Source: Paenibacillus azoreducens
Lineage (GTDB): Bacteria; Bacillota; Bacilli; Paenibacillales; Paenibacillaceae
Direction of reading: 5' to 3'
DNA length: 64,000 nt
Assembly: GCF_021654775.1 (NCBI RefSeq)
Contig: NZ_AP025343.1
Coordinates: forward strand, 186,001 to 250,000
The first letter of the stretch is position 1. Every line of letters begins with the position of its first letter. A model generated the notes under the pieces. It made no database searches, was not told where the DNA came from, and saw only the letters and a list, made by a program, of their open reading frames with translations. The translations under genes were made by a program, and so were the position numbers. Of the stretch, positions 18,865-26,752 are shown in pieces.

Positions 18865-19545
18865 GTGAAAGTTGACCTGACATCTCTGTCTCTAAATCTT
18901 AGCGCGGACTCCAATGAGGTTGTCAATTACCGCCGTGATCCGCAAAATTACGTTACGCAGCTTTTTGGCGCACAGCAGCTGGCCATTTCAACCGGTTTTC
19001 TTAATGTGCATATGAGTCAGGGCGTCATGGTCAATCCGCATTGGCATACGAATGTGAATGAACTGGTAGTCGTGATTACGGGCGAGGTCATAGCTTCTGT
19101 ATTTAACCCGTTTTCGCAGAGGTTGATGACTTACCGGCTCAAACCCGGACAGGTAGTACAGTTTCCCAAAGGCTGGTTCCACTGGATTGTGTCACTCACC
19201 GACAATACGTTCATCATGGCGATTTTCGATCAGCCGACCCCGGATGTTGTTTACGCGTCCGACTTTCTGCGTTTTCTTCCAAAAGAGATTGCGGAACGCG
19301 CATACTGCGTCAATCCGGAGGAATTCGCCAAAGCGGTCGCCCCCATTTCGCAGTCGGCTATTTTAGGCCCACCGGTGAACTGTGGAAACAGAGAAACTTC
19401 TCCCGCTCGCACACAGCCGGCACAATATATATCAACCTCCTATCCTGATCTTCAGCCGGAGCAGCTGCTATCGAATGCGCTAAGTCCGTATCGTACACAG
19501 CAGATGTATCCATATGGGGCGGACCCAAACCGTTTTTGGTGGTGA
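18865..19545 (+). CDS. Cupin-domain protein
   Basis: 226 residues, GTG start at 18865 supported by AGAAGGAGG 8 bp upstream. A single germin-like cupin occupies about residues 30-150: motif 1 HWHTNVNELVVVITGE supplies two His and a Glu as metal ligands, motif 2 is FPKGWFHWIVSL with the fourth ligand. The C-terminal 60 residues are Pro/Gln/Tyr rich (ending DPNRFWW), low complexity and probably unstructured. Similar cupin proteins occur among spore and stress proteins of Bacillales; oxalate decarboxylase-like chemistry is possible but unproven. It is a single-gene unit with a terminator at about 19600-19640. Confidence 0.85.
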   Translation: MKVDLTSLSLNLSADSNEVVNYRRDPQNYVTQLFGAQQLAISTGFLNVHMSQGVMVNPHWHTNVNELVVVITGEVIASVFNPFSQRLMTYRLKPGQVVQFPKGWFHWIVSLTDNTFIMAIFDQPTPDVVYASDFLRFLPKEIAERAYCVNPEEFAKAVAPISQSAILGPPVNCGNRETSPARTQPAQYISTSYPDLQPEQLLSNALSPYRTQQMYPYGADPNRFWW

Positions 19546-19599
19546 AATACTTAGGGAGGGGCGATGCTTCTCATTTGTCTAAGGGAGAACGTTTTGAGA

Positions 19600-19640
19600 A
19601 AAGGCATCTTGAGCTGCTTGGGCTTAAGGTGCTTTTTTTT
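19600..19640 (+). terminator. Terminator of the cupin gene
   Basis: An imperfect stem AAGGCATCTTGAGC / GCTTAAGGTGCTT with one bulge is followed by eight T residues. Confidence 0.7.
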
Positions 19641-19700
19641 GAAAAAATGAGAGGCTCATATTTGAGCGTTTGGCAAAAATCCAAGGAGCGGCTTTCAATC

Positions 19701-19741
19701 AGCAATATATAGAGCGAAACGGTTTAGTTCGTCTATATATT
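19701..19741 (+). repeat. Long palindrome in the cupin-membrane protein spacer
   Basis: CAATATATAGA (19701-19711) pairs perfectly with TCTATATATTG (19731-19741), and the inner GCGAAAC/GTTCG extends the stem. The 342-bp gap 19546-19887 otherwise holds the cupin terminator and the promoter of the next gene. Confidence 0.6.
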
Positions 19742-19824
19742 GTACCCGGGAGCGGTTGGAATCGAATTTTGCAAAATCCTGATTTAGGAAAAGAAAATAC
19801 AACAATAAAATTGGGAAATGATTC

Positions 19825-19870
19825 TTGACTGATTGTAACCTAAAGGTTATATTATGAGTAGCACAGGTTA
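19825..19870 (+). promoter_or_regulatory. Promoter with a palindromic operator in its spacer
   Basis: TTGACT (19825-19830), a 17-bp spacer and TATATT (19848-19853) form a good sigma-A promoter. The palindrome TAACCT-AA-AGGTTA (19836-19849) fills the spacer, and another half-site AGGTTA lies at 19865-19870. This placement predicts tight repression; the Xre protein two genes downstream is the obvious candidate. Confidence 0.65.
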
Positions 19871-19887
19871 CATTTAAGGAGGAGAAT

Positions 19888-20334
19888 ATGTTGGTAACAG
19901 GGATTTCGACGCTTGAATCGAAACGCAAAAGATTTTTGGTTGGACTCACCATTGGCTTTATTATCTGGCAAGTTCCGTATTTGGCTTCCTATTTTACTTC
20001 AGGTAAGAACCATATGTCGCTATCGGGCGGCTGGATGACATGGGTTTCTGTGGCGGGAAGCGTCATATGGGCGTATTATTTGATCAGGATGCAGCTTGAA
20101 TCATGGCTTCTCCGCAAAAGACGTGAAGTGGTCAAAGCTTTGAACGATGAATACATCCGGTTGATTCGGACGCGGAGTTTTGCGGCTGGATTTTGGGTGC
20201 TTATGGCTGTGATTGCCGTATTGTTCCCCCTCAGCTTTTGGGTTGATATCTCGACTAGCTTCGTTTTACATGCCGCTTTGTTTACGGGCGTTGTTTCTTC
20301 AACGCTAGCCTATATGAGTTTTGAAAAAGAATAA
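19888..20334 (+). CDS. Four-helix membrane protein of unknown function
   Basis: 148 residues with four predicted membrane helices (about 17-35, 47-66, 98-118 and 122-142) and a basic, charged loop between helices two and three (RKRREVVKALNDEYIRLIRT). The ATG at 19888 follows AAGGAGGAGAAT. The Xre regulator gene follows after 18 bp and both share the promoter at 19825-19853. Small membrane proteins paired with a 70-residue YgzD-like Xre regulator are frequent in Bacillales; the role is unknown, so none is assigned. Confidence 0.8.
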   Translation: MLVTGISTLESKRKRFLVGLTIGFIIWQVPYLASYFTSGKNHMSLSGGWMTWVSVAGSVIWAYYLIRMQLESWLLRKRREVVKALNDEYIRLIRTRSFAAGFWVLMAVIAVLFPLSFWVDISTSFVLHAALFTGVVSSTLAYMSFEKE

Positions 20335-20352
20335 TGCCAAGGGTGAAACACC

Positions 20353-20565
20353 ATGAATGATGAAGTATTAGAGAATACGATAAAAATGAACCGGGCCAGG
20401 CTTCAATTGACCCAGGAGCAGCTGGCGGAGCGGATTGGCGTAACGCGAAAAACGATCAACACGATTGAAAACGGCAAGTTTATTCCCAGTACGGTATTAG
20501 CGATTAAGCTGGCCAAGGTGTTTGGCATTACGGTAGAGGAGCTGTTTATTCTCCGCGAGAACTAG
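20353..20565 (+). CDS. Small Xre-family HTH regulator
   Basis: 70 residues consisting almost only of one HTH_3 domain: RLQLTQEQLAERIGV, recognition helix TRKTINTIENGKF, then PSTVLAIKLAKVFGITVEEL. Such minimal Xre proteins normally bind as dimers to short palindromes. It is the second gene of a two-gene operon with the membrane protein, and the palindrome TAACCTAAAGGTTA in the operon promoter is a plausible target, giving autoregulation. A terminator follows within 30 bp. Confidence 0.9.
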   Translation: MNDEVLENTIKMNRARLQLTQEQLAERIGVTRKTINTIENGKFIPSTVLAIKLAKVFGITVEELFILREN

Positions 20566-20592
20566 CGTATTGGGCCATTTGGCATAAAGCAG

Positions 20593-20641
20593 CAAAGGAG
20601 CAGTACTTGACCTTCAAGGTTTTAAGTACGGCTCCTTTTTG
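20593..20641 (+). terminator. Terminator of the membrane protein/Xre operon
   Basis: AAAGGAGC and GTACTT on the left arm pair with AAGTAC and GGCTCCTTTTT on the right, with a one-base mismatch, followed by a T-run. Confidence 0.8.
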
Positions 20642-20689
20642 CAGAGAATCAGGATTGCGAATCATGATGTAGTCCGATTCGTAGTCTGC

Positions 20690-20880
20690 CGTGCGAGGTT
20701 CGGGGGTTCGAGCTTCAAGATCATGGACTTCCATTCCTCGATATCAATCCGACGGGACCAACCTGCCAGGGTATCATTGACAAAGTTGGGCGGAAAACGT
20801 ATAGTTTGCTAACAAAACAATGGAGCAGGCGGCAATTTGCGGCAGTTCCTACGGAGCAGCAAGCGCAGATGATGGAGTGA
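20690..20880 (+). pseudogene. Possible 3' remnant of a lost gene
   Basis: After an in-frame stop at 20665, one plus-strand frame stays open for about 70 codons to a TGA at 20878-20880. It lacks any start codon and ribosome site, yet its last 45 residues look protein-like (GLPFLDINPTGPTCQGIID, ending FAAVPTEQQAQMME). I do not recognise the family. It fills most of the 343-bp gap 20566-20908 that remains after the terminator. Confidence 0.3.
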
Positions 20881-20908
20881 AAATCGATTACTGAAGGAGC
20901 GAATGTGA

Positions 20909-21883
20909 ATGAGATATCGCCGGCTTGGGGGCAGTGGTTTGGAAGTATCCGTATTAGGTCTGGGCACCAATGCTTTTGGAAAACGCGCGGACCAGGAGGA
21001 GTCTGCCCGGATTATCCATCATGCGATAGACCGGGGCGTTAATTTTATCGATACAGCCAATATTTATGCGGGTTCGGAATCGGAGCGGATCATTGGCGAG
21101 GCCTTGGCAGACAAAAGGCATGGGGTGGTGCTGGCCACGAAGGCCGGGCTGGTTAACGGGGAAGGTCCGAATACTAAAGGTTCGTCACGTTACCATCTAA
21201 TGCAGGAGCTTGACCGCAGCTTAAAGCGCCTGCAAACCGATTATGTGGATCTGTACCAGATTCATACGTTCGATCCGCATACACCGCTGGAGGAAACCCT
21301 CCGCACGCTTGACGATATGATTCGCAGCGGCAAGGTGCGTTATATCGGGGCGTCGAATTATGCCGCGTGGGAACTGATGAAAGCGTTGGGAATTAGCGAT
21401 ATGAGGGGTCTGAACCGGTATGTTTCCATCCAGACGAGCTATTCGCTTGCCGACCGCACACCGGAGCAGGAAATAGTGCCGTTGTGCCTGGATCAGGGAG
21501 TGGGGATCATCCCGTATTTCCCGCTGGCAGGCGGGATCCTGACGGGAAAATACAGCTTTGCCGACCGGGCGCCGCTGAATTCGCGTGCGCAGACGGATCT
21601 GAACTTCGGCCGTTTCATCAATGACCGGACATTGGAACTTAGCGAATCGGTAAGCAGACTCGCTGAAGATAGCGGCTGCACGCCAAGTACGTTGTCACTG
21701 GCATGGTTGATGGAGCAGCCGGCCGTTTCAACAGTTATCGTGGGGGCTACCCGTACGGAGCAGCTGGACGAAAATCTGAAGTGCCTGGAGCTGAATCCAG
21801 GCCGCAATGTACTGAACAAGCTTGACGGTATCAGTGAAGCGTTCCGGTATGGCCGCCCATTTGCGACGTATCGGTTGTCTTAA
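20909..21883 (+). CDS. Aldo/keto reductase
   Basis: 324 residues, a TIM-barrel NAD(P)H-dependent oxidoreductase. The catalytic tetrad is visible: Asp48 and Tyr53 in FIDTANIYAGSESE, Lys78 in LATKAG, and His in LYQIHTFD. The NADPH-binding end near the C-terminus reads STVIVGATRTEQLDENL. Length and motifs match the AKR11/YajO-like group. ATG 20909 follows GAAGGAGCGAATGTGA. It is transcribed alone. Members reduce aldehydes or ketones; the substrate cannot be inferred. Confidence 0.93.
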   Translation: MRYRRLGGSGLEVSVLGLGTNAFGKRADQEESARIIHHAIDRGVNFIDTANIYAGSESERIIGEALADKRHGVVLATKAGLVNGEGPNTKGSSRYHLMQELDRSLKRLQTDYVDLYQIHTFDPHTPLEETLRTLDDMIRSGKVRYIGASNYAAWELMKALGISDMRGLNRYVSIQTSYSLADRTPEQEIVPLCLDQGVGIIPYFPLAGGILTGKYSFADRAPLNSRAQTDLNFGRFINDRTLELSESVSRLAEDSGCTPSTLSLAWLMEQPAVSTVIVGATRTEQLDENLKCLELNPGRNVLNKLDGISEAFRYGRPFATYRLS

Positions 21884-22074
21884 TCAAGGATTTTGGATCA
21901 GGTTGGGTAATTTTTTAGGAAGCATGCGACCATACATTGACAAATTCATTACCCGGAACTAGGTTTGGAATGAATAGAGGCTTTTAATATTATCGATAGG
22001 ATATACAAAAATGAAAACCGGGGATGATGGAGAGCGTAATCTCCTGGACATCCTGCATGGAGGCTGATCTTCAA

Positions 22075-22539
22075 ATGAACCGATCGAGGCAGTTCGACAA
22101 GCTATTGGAAGGCGGCACTCAGAAGTCTAAGCCGGTAGGCCTGACTGCGGCGGCAGGTTATCAAATCGGAGTTCGCCGAACCGTTCCTTTGTCCCCTGAA
22201 GAGGCCTGGCGGCTGTTGGTTTCACCGGAAGGAAAGAAGCTTTGGATCGGTAAAGCGTGCGGTTTGGAGCTTGAGCCGGGACAATGTTTTGCATCGGATG
22301 AAGGAATCACGGGTGAGCTGAGGATCGTGAAACCGATGGAGCAGCTGCGGATGAAATGGCAGCGTGCGGAATGGAAGCAACCGTCGACGCTTCAGATCCG
22401 AATTTTACCGACTGCGCAAGGGAAAGCGACCATCAGCTTCCATCAGGAAAAGCTTGAAGATCAGACGGCAAGGGAAGCGATGAAAAATCATTGGGAAGAG
22501 GCGCTGACAATGCTTAAGGAACTCGCGGGACGTCCCTGA
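22075..22539 (+). CDS. SRPBCC (AHSA1-like) domain protein
   Basis: 154 residues from ATG 22075. The frame is open to ATG 22024, but GGAGG at 22059-22063 and the unlikely composition of the extra 17 residues favour the later start. An AHSA1/Bet v 1-like fold begins about residue 28 (IGVRRTVPLSPEEAWRLLVS) and includes KLWIGKACGLELEPGQCF and a C-terminal helix (MKNHWEEALTMLKELA). These domains bind hydrophobic ligands. A WYL regulator starts 39 bp downstream, followed by a DinB protein, so the three may be one expression unit. Confidence 0.82.
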   Translation: MNRSRQFDKLLEGGTQKSKPVGLTAAAGYQIGVRRTVPLSPEEAWRLLVSPEGKKLWIGKACGLELEPGQCFASDEGITGELRIVKPMEQLRMKWQRAEWKQPSTLQIRILPTAQGKATISFHQEKLEDQTAREAMKNHWEEALTMLKELAGRP

Positions 22540-22578
22540 AGAAAGATTGATATCACAATCGGAGAGTGAACATACCTC

Positions 22579-23520
22579 ATGAACAGAACGGATCGCTTAC
22601 TGGCGATCGTCCTTGAATTACAGAGCAGAAGGACGGTCCGGGCCGAGGAACTGGCCGCAAAGTTCGAAACCAGCATCCGCACGATATACCGGGATATGCA
22701 AGCGCTTAGCGAGGCGGATGTTCCGATTGTAGGAGCTCCGGGTCAGGGTTACTCCTTGATGGAAGGGTATTTTCTGCCTCCGTTGAGCTTCACGGCCAGC
22801 GAAGCTGTAGCGCTACTGCTGGGCGCGGAATTTGTGCAAACGAAGCTGGAGCCGAATTATGAAGTGCATGCGAAGTCGTCCCGGGCGAAGATTGAAGCCG
22901 TGCTTCCGGAGCATGAGCGGAGCGAAGCCGAGCGGGTGCGCGCGACGATGCGGCTGTTGCCGGGACGGCAAGCGGAAACCAGCGGGCGTGAGCGAACAAA
23001 CCTTGAGATTTTGCGCCAAGCTATGCTTGAGAAGAGAAAGATCAGCTTCAGGTACGTGAAGCCCGGACAGGATGAGCGGGAGGAAAACACGCGCACAGCA
23101 GCTCCCTATGGAATGGTTCATGTACAAGGTAATTGGATGCTGGTAGCCGCCTGCGACCTCCGCCGACAAATCCGCCATTTCCGGGTATCGCGGATGTCCG
23201 GGCTTGAGATGACTCCTTCTATTTACGAGCTTCCCGCTGGTTTCAAATTTGAGGACTACACGCCGGCGGATGACCGCGGGCTGGAAGTGACTCTGCTTGC
23301 AGAGCATAACATCGCAGGCCGGATTAAAGAGTCGGGCTGCTATTATATCGAAGAATTTAAGGAGCAGCCTGAAGGACTTTGGATCAGGCTGCGCGTTAGA
23401 CGGATCGAGGAGATTTTTTCCTGGGTGCTGGGCTGGGGTGCGAACGTCACAGTATTGGAACCCGAATCGCTATGTTGGCGGATTCGGGAAGAAGCCGAAA
23501 AACTTTTGAAACGCTACTGA
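22579..23520 (+). CDS. HTH/WYL-domain transcriptional regulator (YafY type)
   Basis: 313 residues. HTH_11 at the N-terminus (LLAIVLELQSRRTVRAEELA, SIRTIYRDMQALSEADVPIV), a Gly-rich wing (GAPGQGYSLMEGYFLPPLSF) and a WYL domain from about residue 145 with APYGMVHVQGNWMLVAACDL and IRHFRVSRM. The WYL triad is changed to WML here, which still fits the domain. GGAGAGTGAACATACCTC precedes the ATG. The stop codon lies inside the terminator stem at 23512-23539. It sits between an SRPBCC gene and a DinB gene. Confidence 0.9.
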   Translation: MNRTDRLLAIVLELQSRRTVRAEELAAKFETSIRTIYRDMQALSEADVPIVGAPGQGYSLMEGYFLPPLSFTASEAVALLLGAEFVQTKLEPNYEVHAKSSRAKIEAVLPEHERSEAERVRATMRLLPGRQAETSGRERTNLEILRQAMLEKRKISFRYVKPGQDEREENTRTAAPYGMVHVQGNWMLVAACDLRRQIRHFRVSRMSGLEMTPSIYELPAGFKFEDYTPADDRGLEVTLLAEHNIAGRIKESGCYYIEEFKEQPEGLWIRLRVRRIEEIFSWVLGWGANVTVLEPESLCWRIREEAEKLLKRY

Positions 23521-23544
23521 CATAACGCTGTCAGTAGCGTTTTT
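23512..23544 (+). terminator. Terminator overlapping the WYL regulator stop codon
   Basis: An 11-bp perfect stem CGCTACTGACA (23512-23522) with TGTCAGTAGCG (23529-23539), then TTTTT. The TGA stop is inside the left arm. Confidence 0.85.
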
Positions 23545-23588
23545 GTATGATGGGTTCAGAACAAAAAAACAAGGAGTGAGAGCTAAAA

Positions 23589-24137
23589 ATGAATATGCAG
23601 GAGATTGTGCAGAAGCTGGAAGAAATAACGGATTTATATATAAAGGAATTGGACCGTTTCAGTATGGAGGAATTGACAAGAAAGCCGGATGAAGAAGAAT
23701 GGTCGCTTGGACAAATGTATATGCATTTGATCAACGCTTCCCTCTATATGCATCTCCGGAATGTCCGCGCTTGCGCGGAATCGGCTGAGGGCGTTCTTAA
23801 CGGAGGCGAAAAGTCGGAACGGGGAGAGGCGGCTTACCTGAACCGGGAGTTTCCGAATATGCGAGTCCGCGTGCCAGCATCGCCGGGGTATACGCCGCCG
23901 CAGCCGGCAAGCAAGGAGCAGCTCCGCGAAGGGCTGCGCAGCGTGCTGACCCAGATGAAGGAAACCGAACCGCTTGTTTACTCGGCCCCGCCGCAAAATA
24001 AGATTGTCCATCCGGGTTTTGGCGCGCTGAATGCGGCTGAGTGGTTTATGCTGATCGAAATGCATTACCGTCATCATTTGAGGCAGAAGGAGCGCTTGGA
24101 GCAGTTTTTGGCAGGCAGTTCGCAGCAGGTGCGATAA
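23589..24137 (+). CDS. DinB-superfamily protein
   Basis: 182 residues, four-helix DinB-like fold: MNMQEIVQKLEEITDLYIKE as first helix, EEWSLGQMYMHLINASLYMH with the first His ligand, and a C-terminal MHYRHHLRQKERLEQFL carrying the other two. AAGGAGTGAGAGC precedes the ATG. Although a terminator separates it from the WYL regulator, the order WYL then DinB mirrors the DinB-WYL pair near 10.2-11.8 kb. Function beyond the superfamily is not assigned. Confidence 0.85.
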   Translation: MNMQEIVQKLEEITDLYIKELDRFSMEELTRKPDEEEWSLGQMYMHLINASLYMHLRNVRACAESAEGVLNGGEKSERGEAAYLNREFPNMRVRVPASPGYTPPQPASKEQLREGLRSVLTQMKETEPLVYSAPPQNKIVHPGFGALNAAEWFMLIEMHYRHHLRQKERLEQFLAGSSQQVR

Positions 24138-24144
24138 TGTTTCG

Positions 24145-24172
24145 AAGACAGCCGTGATAGGCTGTCTTTTTT
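24145..24172 (+). terminator. Terminator of the DinB gene
   Basis: AAGACAGCC (24145-24153) pairs with GGCTGTCTT (24160-24168), followed by T residues. Confidence 0.85.
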
Positions 24173-24242
24173 GATTCATTACTGTTCCCCACAGCCGCTA
24201 AACATTCCTGTGTAGGCTAAGAAAATGGTCTTTGAAAAAAAA

Positions 24243-24308
24243 GGAGCGCCTCGTATGATAGGGGTGAGACGGGTCAAATGCCCTAAAAACCTATCAGGAG
24301 GCGCCTAC
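24243..24308 (+). promoter_or_regulatory. Hairpin that masks the transposase ribosome site
   Basis: The left arm 24243-24262 (GCGCCTCGTATGATAGG core) is complementary, with a small bulge, to the right arm 24290-24308 (CCTATCAGGAGGCGCC core). The right arm contains AGGAGG, the ribosome site of the transposase ATG at 24310. If an external transcript reads through, this stem would block translation, a known protective device of insertion sequences. Confidence 0.6.
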
Positions 24309-24309
24309 T

Positions 24310-25587
24310 ATGAAGTTTACTCGAATTGAAGTTACAAATCAACGGATTGAACGAATTACCACCCAGCACGCTATCGTGGGGATCGACATCGCCAAAGAGA
24401 AGCACGTCGCTCAAGTGACCAACTTCCGCGGTATCGTACTCACGCGTCGGCATCTGACCTTTGCAAATACGCTCGAAGGCTTTGAGAGGCTGATGCGCTT
24501 TACCCAAGAAGTACAGAAGAAGCAGGGATTGACATCGGTTATCGTCGGCCTCGAGCCGACCGGACACTACTGGTTTAATCTAGCCCATTGGCTGCGGAAA
24601 CAAGGAATCGAGGTCGTCCTGGTGAACCCAGTCGTGACGCATCGCAACAAGGAGAACCGTGACAATAGCCCGTCCAAAAACGATGCCAAGGATGCCCTAA
24701 CCATTGCCGATGCGGTCAGCCGCGGCTTCTATACCGAGTTTACCCCGCAAGCAGGCCAATTGGAGCAACTCAAGACGCTGATGAGTGATCGGGAATTCTG
24801 GGTGAAATATGCTATCAGTTTGGGTAATCGCATCGTCCGCTGGATCGACATGTACTTTCCGGAGTTCCAGCTTGTTTTTAAAGACTGGAAGGCCGAGCGC
24901 TCGTTGGCTTCCCTGCGGGCTTTTCCTTTACCGTGCGAGTTGCAGGACCTGAACGCCGATGAAGTCATCCAGCGCTGGCACGAACAAGGCATGAGACGCC
25001 CGGGTGGAGTTACCGGGAAAGCGAAGGCGGTCCAACTCATCCAGGCGGCCAAACGCAGCATTGGCCGTACCGAGGGATTGGAGCAGGCAAGGCGAGATCT
25101 GCAGCGCCTGCTGACGGCGTACGACCAGATTACAAGCCACCTGCAAGAGATGAAGGAAGAAGTCGAAGCGCTGCTAGGGAAGATCCCCATGGCCAAACAG
25201 TTGCAGAGCATCCCCGGGATGGGCCCGACCACGATCGCAGCCTTGCTGGGATTCGCCGGCGATCTTGGTCACTATGCCCATGGACGGCAGCTCTTGCGCC
25301 GCGCCGGGCTCAATCTGGCTGAACGAACCTCCGGCAAGTACAAAGGTCAGATCAAGCTCTCCAAACGCGGAGACAGTGCGCTGCGCAAATATTTCTTTTT
25401 GGCTATGCTCACCTTGGTGCGTGAAAACCCGGACTTCAAACGGTGGCATGAACACAACTTGAACAAGGGCATGAAGAAGATGGCTTCGTTATTCAAATTA
25501 ATCGGCAAGCTGGCCCGGATCGTCATCGGGATGGTCCAGCGTGGAGAAACGTATCGCCCTGAGATCGGTGTGAAGCAGGCCGCCTAA
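24310..25587 (+). CDS. IS110-family transposase (DEDD recombinase)
   Basis: 425 residues, full length. The N-terminal RuvC-like domain holds Asp26 in VGIDIAKEKH, Glu in VGLEPTGHYWF and the Asp pair in SKNDAKDALTIAD. The C-terminal transposase_20 domain has a helix-hairpin-helix (SIPGMGPTTIAALLGFAGD) and the region with the nucleophilic serine (LAERTSGKYKG, SKRGDSALRKY). The start codon ATG 24310 lies 7 bp after AGGAGG, which is sequestered in a hairpin. IS110 enzymes are now known to be guided by a structured RNA from the element's own non-coding end; the candidate RNA region follows this gene. Confidence 0.95.
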   Translation: MKFTRIEVTNQRIERITTQHAIVGIDIAKEKHVAQVTNFRGIVLTRRHLTFANTLEGFERLMRFTQEVQKKQGLTSVIVGLEPTGHYWFNLAHWLRKQGIEVVLVNPVVTHRNKENRDNSPSKNDAKDALTIADAVSRGFYTEFTPQAGQLEQLKTLMSDREFWVKYAISLGNRIVRWIDMYFPEFQLVFKDWKAERSLASLRAFPLPCELQDLNADEVIQRWHEQGMRRPGGVTGKAKAVQLIQAAKRSIGRTEGLEQARRDLQRLLTAYDQITSHLQEMKEEVEALLGKIPMAKQLQSIPGMGPTTIAALLGFAGDLGHYAHGRQLLRRAGLNLAERTSGKYKGQIKLSKRGDSALRKYFFLAMLTLVRENPDFKRWHEHNLNKGMKKMASLFKLIGKLARIVIGMVQRGETYRPEIGVKQAA

Positions 25588-25971
25588 CCCCGAGGATTCC
25601 TATCGATCCCGTAGCACCTGTCGCCCCGTCGTATTACGAATATTGTCTTATTCGCAGGATCTCTAATATGCACAGAGAACCGAGTGCCAGTTTCGCAAGG
25701 GCATAGACCCGTCACCTAAACGCTATCGGTCTCCACGCCTTGGGTAGGTATGACGAAGGAATGGAAGGACAATGATCCGTTGAGACATGGGAGGGTGAAC
25801 CTCCAAGGGCCAAGTGGAGCGTGCAGTATACCAGCACCCACGAAGTGCGTATAAGCGTAGCTTCTGTTCTTGCACGCCCGTTTGTCGAAAAAAGCGGTGT
25901 CTACTTCTTCATTCCGGCTCTCGTTCTGTTTTACAAGGCGAAGGAATTCTGCGAATAAGTGAGTATTCATG
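25588..25971 (+). ncRNA. Candidate guide (seek/bridge) RNA region of the IS110-family element
   Basis: There is no credible ORF here. Nested pairings are visible: an outer CTTATTCGCAG (25647-25657) with CTGCGAATAAG (25949-25959), GGGAGG-GTGA-ACCTCC near 25790-25805, and GCGTGCA/TGCACGC around 25829-25882 enclosing a GCAC/GTGC hairpin. A downstream non-coding region is where IS1111-branch IS110 elements keep their guide RNA (established for the family); that this particular segment is transcribed is inference. Confidence 0.45.
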
Positions 25972-26041
25972 AGAAAACACCTTAAATACGAGGGACGAAA
26001 CTGGGAAGAGTTATTGCTGTAAGATCGTGGTCAAATCAAAC

Positions 26042-26176
26042 GTAACGAAACTACCAATCGCTATTTGGATGAAATAAGGTGAAATCACCGTTGTTTTTGA
26101 TCAATAGCGATTCATGGTTTCGGTAGAATATTTTACAGCCGTATTTTGCTTGAATAACGATTGCAGGTTTCGTTAG
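26042..26176 (+). repeat. Second TAACGAAAC-family palindromic cluster
   Basis: GTAACGAAACTACCAATCGC (26042-26061) is followed by inverted copies CAATAGCGATTCATGGTTTC (26102-26121) and AATAACGATTGCAGGTTTCG (26153-26172) plus TTAG. It has the same core as the cluster at 4811-4994. It belongs to the 1.16-kb gene-free stretch 25588-26752. Confidence 0.7.
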
Positions 26177-26288
26177 CGACTGCAGCTTCGCTTAACAGCC
26201 CGCGTTCAATTGCAACTCATGCTCAATTGCATCTTGCGCTTAGTGAAGCCAGTTTCGAATCATCTAATTCATATCGATCTATATCGAA

Positions 26289-26637
26289 TCAATTTCATAA
26301 TGGATGTATATCGAATGCTTGAACCTATATAAGTTGAACTAAAAAAAGCATAAGGAATAGACAAGAGGGTTCAATATTCTAATGGAGAACCATGTTAGAA
26401 TATTGAACCTAGGAGAAAGATTTACGGAGAAGCTAAAAGCTTTTTGAAAAAAAGCTGCTTCGTAAGCATATGCTTTGTGATCGGATTTCAACCATGAATT
26501 TAGTATAAATCAAAGAAATCTGGGAGCGGGCAGCGATCGAAAGAACATTTCATCCGGCTGCCTACATCCGTGCAAATCATTGGTTCAACTTATATAGATA
26601 TTGGATCAACCAGCGGTTGGCATTATGAAATGGATTA
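26289..26637 (+). repeat. Palindromic element with nested inverted repeats, about 350 bp
   Basis: Outer arms AATCAATTTCATAATG (26289-26304) and CATTATGAAATGGATT (26622-26637) are inverted with one mismatch. Inner arms CTATATAAGTTGAAC (26324-26338) and GTTCAACTTATATAG (26583-26597) are perfectly inverted. The interior contains another stem, GTTCAATATTCTAA / TTAGAATATTGAAC (about 26369-26409). There is no ORF. Shorter relatives with the same outer arms are at 28977-29094 and 49680-49749, so it may be a non-autonomous mobile element. Confidence 0.6.
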
Positions 26638-26752
26638 TTTCTGCCCTTGTTTTAGCGGTCGAATTTTGGGACAATAATGACAGTTTGAAGTTCTGATCTG
26701 GCAAAGTAGAGAGGAACTGAATTTAGGTTTTTGAAAAGAGGAACGTAAAAAC

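Larger units (their letters stand above)
24243..25971 (+). mobile_element. IS110-family insertion sequence (boundaries approximate)
   Basis: It consists of an intact DEDD transposase gene with non-coding flanks. A 20-bp region at 24264-24284 (GTGAGACGGGTCAAATGCCCT core) recurs inverted at 25698-25716 (AGGGCATAGACCCGTCACC), as expected for subterminal inverted repeats of the IS1111 branch. A further structured segment extends to about 25971. IS110 elements make no clear target duplications, so the exact ends cannot be fixed from one copy. Confidence 0.7.

Noticed and set aside
20690..20725. GGTTCG-containing segment resembling a tRNA T-arm
   Set aside because: No acceptor or anticodon arms can be folded around it.
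22010..22066. Short ORF MKTGDDGERNLLDILHGG before the SRPBCC gene
   Set aside because: Only 18 codons with no clear ribosome site of its own; a leader-peptide role cannot be supported.
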